From: Salipiger thiooxidans
GTDB taxonomy: Bacteria; Pseudomonadota; Alphaproteobacteria; Rhodobacterales; Rhodobacteraceae
Assembly (NCBI RefSeq): GCF_900102075.1
Contig: NZ_FNAV01000014.1
Span: 108,361-172,360, forward strand
Length of the DNA: 64,000 bases
Direction: 5' to 3'
Below are positions 54,956 through 64,000 of this stretch, in pieces (position 1 is the first letter of the stretch; every line of letters starts with the position of its first letter). The notes under the pieces are model-generated. The model was not told the origin of the DNA. It worked only from the letters and a program-made list of their open reading frames with translations, and did no database searches. The position numbers and the translations under genes are program-made.

Positions 54956-56533
54956 TTAGCCCGTCGCGAGCGGCATGCGAACCGAGATCTTGGTTCCGGA
55001 TGCGGTGCCTTCGGCCCGATCGTGGGTGACCGGACTTTCGACGGCGATGCTGCCGCCCTGTTCCTCGATCACCCAGCGCGCCAGTGCGAGGCCGAGCCCG
55101 AAGCCCTGCGCGCTGCCGGTCTGGCTTTGGGCGAAGCGCTCGAAGATCCGCGCCTGATCGGCGGCGGGGATGCCGGGGCCGTTGTCGATGACGGCGATCA
55201 CGCCCATGCCTTCGGCCTCGGTCAGCTCCAGCCGCAGGGCGCCGCCCTGCCGGGCGTGACGGATGGCGTTGCGGATCAGGCCCACGACCACTTGCCGCAG
55301 CCAGTTCCGGTCCGCGCGCACCCGGGTTCTGCCGGGCTCGGGCGCGGTGAGCGTCATCCCCGCGTTCGAGAGCTCGGCGGCGGTCTCGGCGATGGCATCC
55401 GCCAGAACCTCGCCAAGATCCAGCGGCACCGGCTCGAGCGCCAGCTGCCCGGTCTCGGACCGTGCCACGCGCAGCAGGTCGTCGATGCGCCGGTTGAGGC
55501 GGCGGGCGCGGGCCTCGATGACCTCGAAGGCGGGGGCGGGCTCGGCGCCCTGCCGGCCGAGCTGCGCCTCCATCAGGATCACGGTCAGAGGCGTGCGCAA
55601 CTCGTGGCTGATGTCGGCGAAGAAGCGGCGACGGTCTTCGTCGGTGCGTTCCAGCCGTTGGTTGGCGAAGCGCAGCGCCTCGGTGCGCTGGTCGATGATC
55701 TCGCCCAGCCTGGCGCGGTCCTCGGCCACGGCGGCGGCGCGGGCGGCGAGCGCGCGGGCCATGCGGTTGGTCTCGGTGGTGAGCTGACCGATCTCGTCGG
55801 GGCGGGTGTCGGGCAGGTGGACGGCAAACTCCTCGCGGCCGATCTGGCGGGCGGCGTCGCGCAGCGCGTCGAGGCGGCGGAACTGCGGGCGCACGAGGCC
55901 GAAGTAGAACCCCGCCGAGAGCACCAGCGCCGCCAGCCCGATGAGCACGGCGGCCAGGGTCAGCCGCCGGCGCAGGTCGTCGATGCCCGCGAGGATCTCG
56001 GCGCGCAGGCGCTTCTCCTCGTTCACCGCCCCCGCGAGCTGCGGTTCGAAGCCCGAGGCGAAGGTGTCGAGCCATGCCCGCAGCCGCTCGCGGTCGCCGG
56101 TGTCCGCGACCAGCGCCGCGCGTGTGTTGCGGAACAGCGCCTCCATCCGGGCGATGGCCAGCGACTGGGTGGCGCGGCGGCTCTGGGCGTCGAGCCCCAT
56201 CGGCGCGGCATCGGCGACTTCGGCATCGAGCCCGCGGCGCAGACTGGCGAAAGTGCGGTCGAGCGTGTCGGCGATGCCCGCGAGGCGCTCGGCCCGGGTC
56301 TCGGGCGGCAGGCCGCGCTGGATCACCTCGGCGGCGACGACGATGAATGTCGAGACCTGCGTCGAGAGCGCGGCGTAATGCTCGAGCCGTTGCTCTGCCG
56401 CGAGCGCGGTGTCGAGCCGCTGCGATACCCGCGCCATCCCGGCCACCAGCATGGCCGCGGTGAGCAGGGTCGCGAGCCCAAGAAGCCCGGCGCCCAGCCC
56501 GAGTCTGGCTTTCAGGGAAAGGCGTCTGAACAT
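54956..56533 (-). CDS. Membrane sensor histidine kinase
   Basis: A 525-residue kinase. TM1 (about residues 10-33), a helical periplasmic sensor of about 150 residues and TM2 (about 190-212) are followed by HAMP, coiled coil, HisKA with the His in ISHELRTPLTV, N-box NAIRHA, G1 IDNGPGIP and GFGLGLALARW. The sensor looks like an all-helical bundle rather than PAS. I chose the ATG at 56533 (MFRRLSLKARL), since it places TM1 at the N-terminus; an ATG at 56638 would add 35 residues. It is the first gene of the operon with the response regulator gene. Confidence 0.88.
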   Translation of the reverse strand: MFRRLSLKARLGLGAGLLGLATLLTAAMLVAGMARVSQRLDTALAAEQRLEHYAALSTQVSTFIVVAAEVIQRGLPPETRAERLAGIADTLDRTFASLRRGLDAEVADAAPMGLDAQSRRATQSLAIARMEALFRNTRAALVADTGDRERLRAWLDTFASGFEPQLAGAVNEEKRLRAEILAGIDDLRRRLTLAAVLIGLAALVLSAGFYFGLVRPQFRRLDALRDAARQIGREEFAVHLPDTRPDEIGQLTTETNRMARALAARAAAVAEDRARLGEIIDQRTEALRFANQRLERTDEDRRRFFADISHELRTPLTVILMEAQLGRQGAEPAPAFEVIEARARRLNRRIDDLLRVARSETGQLALEPVPLDLGEVLADAIAETAAELSNAGMTLTAPEPGRTRVRADRNWLRQVVVGLIRNAIRHARQGGALRLELTEAEGMGVIAVIDNGPGIPAADQARIFERFAQSQTGSAQGFGLGLALARWVIEEQGGSIAVESPVTHDRAEGTASGTKISVRMPLATG

Positions 56534-56712
56534 GCCGGTCCGGGTCCTTTGTCTTGACCGTCTGCGTACGAATTCGTCAAATGCACCCATATAGTGCAAA
56601 AATTTTTCCCGAATGCTGCGCTGCAGCATCGCTGACACAAACCGGTTTATCCCTTCTTTGCACTTTCACGGCGACCCTGAGAAGGCATCACGTCCAACTC
56701 AACGAGGCAATC

Positions 56713-56916
56713 ATGATTGAGCTTCTCTTTGTGGCCTGCTTGTCCACTGCGCCAGATCAGTGCCAGGAACGCAGCCTTCTCTACACCGACATCACCCCCA
56801 TGACCTGCATGATGGGCGCGCAGCCCGAACTTGCGAAATGGACCGAGACCCACCCGGCCTTCACGGTGACCGGCTGGAGCTGCCGCATGGTGCGCGACGG
56901 CGAACGGGAGGCCTGA
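56713..56916 (+). CDS. Small conserved-looking Cys-containing protein
   Basis: A 67-residue open frame (MIELLFVACLSTAPDQCQER onward) with four cysteines and a hydrophobic N-terminus that could be an uncleaved signal. GC-rich codon use matches the neighbouring genes. It stands alone between the histidine kinase gene (opposite strand) and the permease operon, and is followed by a clear hairpin, supporting expression. No function can be assigned. Confidence 0.55.
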   Translation: MIELLFVACLSTAPDQCQERSLLYTDITPMTCMMGAQPELAKWTETHPAFTVTGWSCRMVRDGEREA

Positions 56917-56921
56917 TCCTC

Positions 56922-56955
56922 TCACGCGGCCCTCTGGGGAGGGTCGGCCGCGTGA
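56922..56955 (+). terminator. Hairpin after the small ORF
   Basis: TCACGCGGCC (56922-56931) pairs perfectly with GGCCGCGTGA (56946-56955). It starts 6 bp after the stop codon of the small gene and probably terminates its transcript. No U-run follows. Confidence 0.6.
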
Positions 56956-57102
56956 CCCCAATTCGTTTGTGACTTTTCCAGATTTTCGAGATTTCGGGAC
57001 CCGGCAGGGGCTGGGCGCGGAAAACGCGGTCTAGCCCATTCGGACCGGTTGCCTTTCCCCCGGCTTGGCGGCAGCATCCGTCGCGGAGGAAGGGAGGATC
57101 CC

Positions 57103-57903
57103 GTGCAGGGAAACGATACGGCAGAACGCTGGACCCGCGCGCCCGACAAGGGCACGGGGCCGGGCAGGGTGGGTGTGACCGTGATCTCGCTGGCGGGCTT
57201 GCTGGCGATCTGGATCGTTGCCGCCGCGCTGACCGCCGACCCCCAGATCCTGCCGCAGCCCTGGGATCTCGTGCAGCCTTTCGCGCAGGCGCTGGCCTCG
57301 GGAGAGCTGCTCTACCATCTCGGCTGGACCCTGTCGCGGGTGCTCTGGTCCTTTGCGCTGGCGATGTCGCTCGGCATCACGCTGGGGCTCGTCATGGGGC
57401 GCTACGAGGCGCTGAACCGCTGGCTCGACCCGTGGCTGGTGGTGTTCCTCAACCTGCCGGCGCTGGTGCTCATCGTGCTCTGCTACCTCTGGATCGGGCT
57501 GACCGAGGCCGCAGCCATCGCCGCGGTGACGCTCAACAAGATCCCCAACGTCGCCACCGTGATCCGCGAGGGCGCCCGGGCGCTCGATCCGGGGCTCGAC
57601 GACATGGCGCAGGTCTACCGGATGCGGCGCTGGACGCAGATGCGCCACGTGGTGCTGCCGCAGCTTGCGCCTTTCATCACCGCCGCCGCGCGCTCGGGCG
57701 TGGCGGTGATCTGGAAGATCGTGCTGGTGGTCGAATTCCTCGGCCGCTCGAACGGCGTCGGTTTCCAGATCCACCTGTATTTCCAGCTGTTCGACGTCGG
57801 CATGGTGCTGGTCTACGCCTTCTCCTTCATCGCGGTGATGCTGGCGGTGGAGTGGCTGGTGCTGCAGCCGTGGGAGCGCCGGGTGCGCCGTTGGCGCGAC
57901 TGA
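57103..57903 (+). CDS. NitT/TauT-type ABC transporter permease
   Basis: A 266-residue membrane protein with about six segments and the binding-protein-dependent permease loop (DDMAQVYRMRRWTQMRHVVL with an EAA-like sequence). It belongs to the SsuC/TauC type. The start is a GTG at 57103 preceded by aagggaggat. No matching binding-protein or ATPase gene is next to it; both exist at 5701-7334. It is followed at 4 bp by the ABC ATPase gene of a different transporter. Confidence 0.83.
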   Translation: MQGNDTAERWTRAPDKGTGPGRVGVTVISLAGLLAIWIVAAALTADPQILPQPWDLVQPFAQALASGELLYHLGWTLSRVLWSFALAMSLGITLGLVMGRYEALNRWLDPWLVVFLNLPALVLIVLCYLWIGLTEAAAIAAVTLNKIPNVATVIREGARALDPGLDDMAQVYRMRRWTQMRHVVLPQLAPFITAAARSGVAVIWKIVLVVEFLGRSNGVGFQIHLYFQLFDVGMVLVYAFSFIAVMLAVEWLVLQPWERRVRRWRD

Positions 57904-57906
57904 AGA

Positions 57907-58662
57907 ATGACCATGACGATGCAAGACGACATTTCCCGCATGACCGCTCTCGACGTGTCCGGCCTCGGTTACAGCTACGGTGCCCGGCGGGCGCTCGACG
58001 GCGTGAGCTTCGCCCTGCGCCCCGGCCGCTTCACCGCGCTGCTGGGGCCAAACGGCGCGGGGAAGTCCACGCTTTTCGCGCTCCTGACCCGGCTCTTCGT
58101 GAGCGGCGAGGGCAAGATCACCGTGGCGGGCCACGACCTCGCCCGGTCGCCCCGCGCCGCTCTGTCGCGCATCGGGGTGGTGTTCCAGCAGCCGACGCTG
58201 GATCTCGACATGAGCGTCGCCGCCAACATGCGCTACTTCGCGGCGCTGCATGGCATCTCCGGGCGCGACGCCGACCGGCGTGCCGCCGAGGCGCTGGCAA
58301 GGCTCGGGATGCAGGAGCGCGCGGCCGAGAAGGTCCGCAACCTCAACGGGGGACACCGCCGCCGTATGGAGATTGCCCGCGCCCTGATCCACGCCCCGCA
58401 GGTGCTGCTTCTGGACGAGCCGACCGTGGGGCTCGACTTCAAGAGCCGGCAGGCGATCGTGGCCCACGTGCACGACCTCGCGCAGTCGGGGCTGACGGTG
58501 TTCTGGGCCACCCACCTCGTGGACGAGATCCGCGACGGCGACGACGTGGTGGTGCTGCACCGGGGCAAGGTGCTGGCGCACGAGCCCGCCGAGACCCTGC
58601 GCGGCGACCGGCCGCTGAGCGATGTCTTCATCGCGATGACCGCAGAGGAGGGCGCCGCATGA
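57907..58662 (+). CDS. ABC transporter ATP-binding protein, PQQ-dependent alcohol system type
   Basis: A 251-residue ATPase with Walker A GPNGAGKST, VFQQPTLDLDMS, an atypical signature LNGGHRRRMEIARAL (LNGGH in place of LSGGQ) and Walker B VLLLDEPTVGLD. This variant signature is characteristic of the ATPase that accompanies PQQ-dependent alcohol dehydrogenases together with an ABC-2 permease. It overlaps the permease gene by 4 bp. Confidence 0.85.
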   Translation: MTMTMQDDISRMTALDVSGLGYSYGARRALDGVSFALRPGRFTALLGPNGAGKSTLFALLTRLFVSGEGKITVAGHDLARSPRAALSRIGVVFQQPTLDLDMSVAANMRYFAALHGISGRDADRRAAEALARLGMQERAAEKVRNLNGGHRRRMEIARALIHAPQVLLLDEPTVGLDFKSRQAIVAHVHDLAQSGLTVFWATHLVDEIRDGDDVVVLHRGKVLAHEPAETLRGDRPLSDVFIAMTAEEGAA

Positions 58663-59456
58663 GGCTCTGGCTGACGGCCCTCCTTGCCATCGTGCGGCGC
58701 GAGGCGCTGCGCTTCGTGCACCAGAGATCGCGCTTCCTTGCGGCGCTGGTGCGGCCGCTGGTCTGGCTCGTGGTTTTCGCGGCGGGGTTCCGGGCCGCGC
58801 TTGGCCTGTCGATCATCCCGCCCTACCAGACCTACATCACCTACGAGGTCTATATCCTTCCCGGCCTCTGCGGCATGATCCAGCTCTTCAACGGCATGCA
58901 GTCCTCGCTGTCGCTGGTCTACGATCAGGAGATGGGCTCCATGCGGCTCCTGCTGACCTCGCCGCTGCCGCGCTGGTGGCTCTTGCTGTCGAAGCTTCTG
59001 GCGGGGGTCGCGGTGTCGATCCTGCAGGTCTACGTCTTCCTCGCCGTGGCGGCAGGCTTCGGGATCACCGTGGCGCCGCTGGGCTATGTCGCGCTTCTTC
59101 CGGCGTTGGTGATCTCGGGGCTGATGCTGGGCTCTCTGGGGCTGTTGATCTCGTCCACCATCCGCCAGCTCGAGAATTTCGCGGGCGTCATGAACTTCGT
59201 GATCTTCCCGATGTTCTTCCTGTCGACCGCGCTCTACCCGCTCTGGAAGATGGCCGAGAGCTCGACCGTCCTGCGCGACATCTGCGCCTTCAACCCCTTC
59301 ACCCACGCGGTCGAGCTGCTGCGCTTCGCGCTCTACCAGAGCCTCAACGGCTGGTCGCTGCTCTGGGTCTGCCTCAGTTTCGCGCTGTTCTTCGGGCTCG
59401 CGCTGCTGGGCTATGATCCGGCCCATGGCATGACCCGCCGGCGCAAGGGTGGCTGA
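58659..59456 (+). CDS. ABC-2 type permease of the PQQ-dependent alcohol system
   Basis: A 265-residue membrane protein with six segments of the ABC-2/DrrB-like family (MQSSLSLVYDQEMGSMRLLL, FVIFPMFFLSTALYPLW, NPFTHAVELLRFALY). It is related to PedC-type permeases near quinoprotein alcohol dehydrogenases. With the preceding ATPase it forms a probable exporter or translocator; the cargo is unknown. Confidence 0.85.
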   Translation: MRLWLTALLAIVRREALRFVHQRSRFLAALVRPLVWLVVFAAGFRAALGLSIIPPYQTYITYEVYILPGLCGMIQLFNGMQSSLSLVYDQEMGSMRLLLTSPLPRWWLLLSKLLAGVAVSILQVYVFLAVAAGFGITVAPLGYVALLPALVISGLMLGSLGLLISSTIRQLENFAGVMNFVIFPMFFLSTALYPLWKMAESSTVLRDICAFNPFTHAVELLRFALYQSLNGWSLLWVCLSFALFFGLALLGYDPAHGMTRRRKGG

Positions 59457-59599
59457 ATCGGCATTTTCACGCGCTAACAGCCCGAAGTGGCCCCTGATAG
59501 GCGCTTTAAGCCGCGCCGCCGGGATGGTAAGGCCTTGCGCGTGATCCGCCGCCACGACCTGCCGGCATTTTCCCATGACCTTGGAGGGGCTCTGAAAAC

Positions 59600-61804
<2,205 letters not shown>

Positions 61805-61830
61805 TCGCGCGTCCCGCGTGAGAAAACTCT

Positions 61831-61869
61831 GGCCCCCGTCCGGCAAGCGTCGGGCGGGGCCTTTTCCTT
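61831..61869 (+). terminator. Rho-independent terminator after icd
   Basis: GGCCCC (61831-61836) pairs with GGGGCC (61856-61861), with inner pairing through CGTCCG/CGGGCG, and is followed by ttttccttt. It lies 27 bp after the icd stop. Confidence 0.82.
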
Positions 61870-61896
61870 TCCGTCGGGGCAGGGCAGAACGGGCGT

Positions 61897-63006
61897 ATGG
61901 ACAAGGTTGATGTCATCGTCGCAGGGGCGGGTGTCGTGGGGCTCGCCGTGGCGCGCGCCCTCGCACAGAGGGGGCTCGAGGTTCTGATCCTCGAACCGGA
62001 GGACGCCTATGGCACCGGCACCTCGTCGCGCAATTCCGAGGTCATCCACGCGGGCATCTACTACCCGCAGGGCAGCCTGAAGGCCGAGCTCTGCGTGCGT
62101 GGCAAGGAGATGCTCTACCGCTACGCCGACGCCTATTCCGTGCCGCACAGGCGCTGCGGCAAGCTCATCGTGGCCACGAGCGACGACCAGGTCGAGGCGC
62201 TCGAAGGCATCCGGCTTCGTGCCATGGCCGCGGGAGTTGGCGACCTGCGCCTGCTGAGCGCTGCCGAGGCGCAGGAGATGGAGCCGCAGCTTGCCTGCAA
62301 GGCGGCGCTGCTCTCACCCTCGACCGGCATCGTCGACAGCCACGCGCTGATGCTCTCGCTGCTGGGGCAGGCCGAACAGGCGGGCGCGCTGCTCAGCCTC
62401 GGCAGTCGTGTCGTCGGCGTCGAGGCGTGCGACGGGTTCGCCGTCACCACCGAGGATGCCGGCGGCGAGCGTTTCACCATCGGGGCACGTTGTCTGGTGA
62501 ATGCCGCGGGGCTGCATGCCTCCGAACTCGCGGGCGCCATCGAAGGTCTCGATCCGCAATACGTGCCGCAGACGCGCTACGCCCGCGGGAACTACTACAG
62601 CCTGCCCGGCAAGCCCGCCTTCTCGCGGCTGGTCTACCCGGTGCCCGAGCCCGGTGGGCTCGGTGTGCACCTGACGCTGGATCTGGGGGGTGGCATGCGC
62701 TTCGGGCCGGACGTGGACTGGATCGACAGCGTCGACTACCGCGTCAACGGCGCCCGCGTCGGGCATTTCCAGTCCGAGATCCGCAAGTACTGGCCCGGCC
62801 TGCCGGAGGGCGCGCTGGCGCCAACCTATTGCGGCATCCGCCCCAAGCTCTCGGGGCCAGGCGAGCCGGCGGCCGATTTCCGCATCGACGGGCCGGAACT
62901 GCACGGCGTCCCGGGGCTCGTGAACCTCTTCGGCATCGAGAGCCCCGGCCTCACTTCGTCGCTCGCCATCGCCGAGGTCGTCGCGGCTCGTCTGGGCGAG
63001 GCCTGA
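61897..63006 (+). CDS. FAD-dependent oxidoreductase, L-2-hydroxyglutarate oxidase (LhgO)-like
   Basis: A 369-residue DAO-superfamily flavoprotein. The FAD motif is GAGVVGLAVARALAQRG (residues 10-26), then TSSRNSEVIHAGIYYPQGSL, CVRGKEMLYRYA, and a C-terminal GIESPGLTSSLAIAE that is characteristic of LhgO-like proteins. It probably oxidises a 2-hydroxy acid and feeds electrons to the quinone pool or oxygen. Substrate identity is inferred from family similarity only. Confidence 0.78.
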   Translation: MDKVDVIVAGAGVVGLAVARALAQRGLEVLILEPEDAYGTGTSSRNSEVIHAGIYYPQGSLKAELCVRGKEMLYRYADAYSVPHRRCGKLIVATSDDQVEALEGIRLRAMAAGVGDLRLLSAAEAQEMEPQLACKAALLSPSTGIVDSHALMLSLLGQAEQAGALLSLGSRVVGVEACDGFAVTTEDAGGERFTIGARCLVNAAGLHASELAGAIEGLDPQYVPQTRYARGNYYSLPGKPAFSRLVYPVPEPGGLGVHLTLDLGGGMRFGPDVDWIDSVDYRVNGARVGHFQSEIRKYWPGLPEGALAPTYCGIRPKLSGPGEPAADFRIDGPELHGVPGLVNLFGIESPGLTSSLAIAEVVAARLGEA

Positions 63007-63009
63007 GGC

Positions 63010-63284
63010 GGGCCCTCAGGCCCCTTCGCTACCTCCACCGGCTCCTCACGGCTGAACCCGATCTCGGGCATGATCGCGTTGCCACGCTCGTAGAGCCGGT
63101 CCATGTGCTCGTCTATGAGCCGCGGCCCCTCCCGGTCGCCGTCGCCCGCCACGAAGCCCGCGTCGATGACCGGGACCCCGGCGTCGGCGCGTGGGGAGAC
63201 TCTCCTGTCCACGTGACTCTCGAGGGCGTCGTTGCGGGGATCCTTGACGTAGCTCCGCGACGAGGCGGCGCTGTTGGGGGTCAT
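63010..63284 (-). pseudogene. Class IV aminotransferase remnant
   Basis: From 63284 the frame reads SYVKDPRNDALESHVDRRVS, then DAGFVAGDGDREGPRLIDEH and MDRLYERGNAI, which matches the first 80-90 residues of branched-chain/D-amino-acid aminotransferases, with a small internal deletion between the GDG motif and the DEHMDRLYE helix. The cofactor lysine region and everything after it are missing. The fragment ends next to the LhgO-like gene. Confidence 0.72.
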
Positions 63285-63649
63285 TTGTCGCGGGCCTTCC
63301 GGGATGTGCCGCGCGGTGCGGCCCGGTCGTGGTTGCGCTTGAGGGGAGCCGGCCGCTGTGCCGGGACGCGGGGCGCCGCGTCGCCAATTGCCGGCGCAAA
63401 CGCGGCGCGTGGGTCTGGCGGGACCCGTGGGCGGTCGGGTGGGTCGGGCGGCGGACTCCAGGCGGGAGAAAGGGTGACGCGAGGGGATCCCGGTCCGCGA
63501 TTCCGGCCCGCCGCGGCCTCTCGGCGCCAGAGGTCCGGATCGTGGTGTCGACCCGGGGCGTGAGGGCCGGGGCAGGGACCCAGAAACGCAATGAAACAAG
63601 GCGCCCGGCGAAATTGTTCGGGGAAATCGAAGTTTTTTGAAAAAAGTGC
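63285..63649. other. 365-bp GC-rich region before the rRNA promoter
   Basis: No convincing gene is seen on either strand. Open frames here lack ribosome-binding sites and family features. Just before the promoter there is a T6/A6-type AT-rich element (about 63633-63645) that may act as an UP element. Confidence 0.5.
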
Positions 63650-63678
63650 TTGCGGAGTTTGGGAACTGGGACTAGAAC
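63650..63678 (+). promoter_or_regulatory. Probable rRNA operon promoter
   Basis: TTGCGG (63650-63655) and TAGAAC (63673-63678) are spaced by 17 bp and preceded by a ttttttgaaaaaa element. The position about 350 bp before the expected 16S start and the leader motifs downstream support an rrn promoter. Confidence 0.6.
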
Positions 63679-63683
63679 CCACC

Positions 63684-64000
63684 TCCACCGGCGGCGTTGA
63701 GGCGCTGACGGGACGCAGGACGGAGCGGCGGCGGCGAGGAAACGAGACGCGGTTGCAGACGATGCGGACGGAACATCGAGAGGCAGGGAAAGGCGGGCGC
63801 GCCGGAAGATAGGGCGCACTGGTCTGGTTTTTGTCTCTCACGCTCTTTGACATTGATGATATCTGAAGAGATATGCGGGCGACTCTGGTTCATTCGATGG
63901 ATCAAGTCTCTGTATATCGCGCTGGTAGGGGTAACCCGATGATCCAGTGTCAGCTTCACTGTTTGTACGGCTTTCGGTTTCTGATGAAACCTGAAGCACA
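63684..64000 (+). promoter_or_regulatory. 5' leader of an rRNA operon; 16S gene begins beyond the window
   Basis: The segment contains gctctttgacattgatgat (from 63842), the atatctgaagagatat hairpin (about 63860-63874) and, at the end, cggtttctgatgaaacctga and agcaca. Sequences of this kind lie in the 16S leader of Rhodobacteraceae and include the boxA-like ctctttgaca and one arm of the RNase III processing stem. No mature 16S sequence is inside the window. Confidence 0.7.

Noticed and set aside
63329..63812. Open frames in the rRNA promoter and leader region
   Set aside because: They overlap the rRNA promoter and leader motifs and show no protein-like composition.

Overview
The window is GC-rich, densely packed bacterial DNA. 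It most likely comes from a member of the Rhodobacteraceae (Roseobacter group, Alphaproteobacteria). The supporting signs are an rRNA leader at the right edge, a glycine-betaine/sarcosine locus with ETF, a complete pqqABCDE locus with quinoprotein-accessory genes, several TRAP transporters and a monomeric isocitrate dehydrogenase. The family-level call is inference; no mature rRNA lies inside the window.

Layout. 0.1-7.8 kb: two divergent operons of quinoprotein (PQQ) alcohol-oxidation accessory proteins (SoxYZ-like carrier, beta-propellers, SRPBCC and DUF3280 proteins, two ABC substrate-binding proteins, one ATPase). 7.8-10.1 kb: Orn/Lys/Arg decarboxylase. 10.3-10.9 kb: an in-frame kduI-kduD chimera. 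11.1-11.7 kb: a Phd/PIN toxin-antitoxin pair. 11.8-18.8 kb: a sugar-acid locus (DUF1537 kinase, RuBisCO-like decarboxylase, VOC protein, TRAP transporter, LacI regulator) resembling the OiaK/OiaX branch of apiose/apionate catabolism. 19-26.1 kb: housekeeping genes (DEAD-box RNA helicase, AEC transporter, UvrD-type helicase, HWE histidine kinase). 26.3-41.6 kb: a glycine-betaine demethylation locus, comprising purU, soxGADB (minus strand), a GbdR-like regulator, etfBA, a dimethylglycine-dehydrogenase-like flavoprotein, a LysR regulator, and a Rieske oxygenase with its reductase (gbcAB).

41.6-50.2 kb is a graveyard of pectin/uronate catabolism. It holds a truncated TRAP permease with an in-frame stop, uronate dehydrogenase with one nonsense codon, a frameshifted ketoglutarate-semialdehyde dehydrogenase, a kdgD-cycloisomerase fusion, a truncated lactone isomerase, a truncated polygalacturonase, a kdgF-substrate-binding-protein chimera, a broken peptide-type permease and a broken GntR gene. 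One GntR regulator in the block appears intact. The kduI-kduD chimera at 10.3 kb belongs functionally to the same lost pathway and shares an operator-like 8-mer with the surviving gntR.

50.3-53.6 kb: pqqEDCBA (minus strand; pqqA encodes 30 residues). 53.7-56.5 kb: thioesterase and a two-component system. 57.1-59.5 kb: a NitT/TauT-type permease plus the ABC ATPase/permease pair typical of PQQ-dependent alcohol systems; these are the components missing from the 3-7 kb cluster. 59.6-63.0 kb: monomeric isocitrate dehydrogenase and a LhgO-like oxidoreductase. 63.0-63.3 kb: an aminotransferase remnant. 63.65-64.0 kb: rRNA operon promoter and 16S leader, cut by the window end.

How it fits together: betaine -> dimethylglycine (gbcAB) -> sarcosine (DMGDH-like, ETF) -> glycine (SoxBDAG), with released one-carbon units passing through tetrahydrofolate and PurU. 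The PQQ genes supply cofactor and periplasmic partners for a quinoprotein dehydrogenase that is not in this window.
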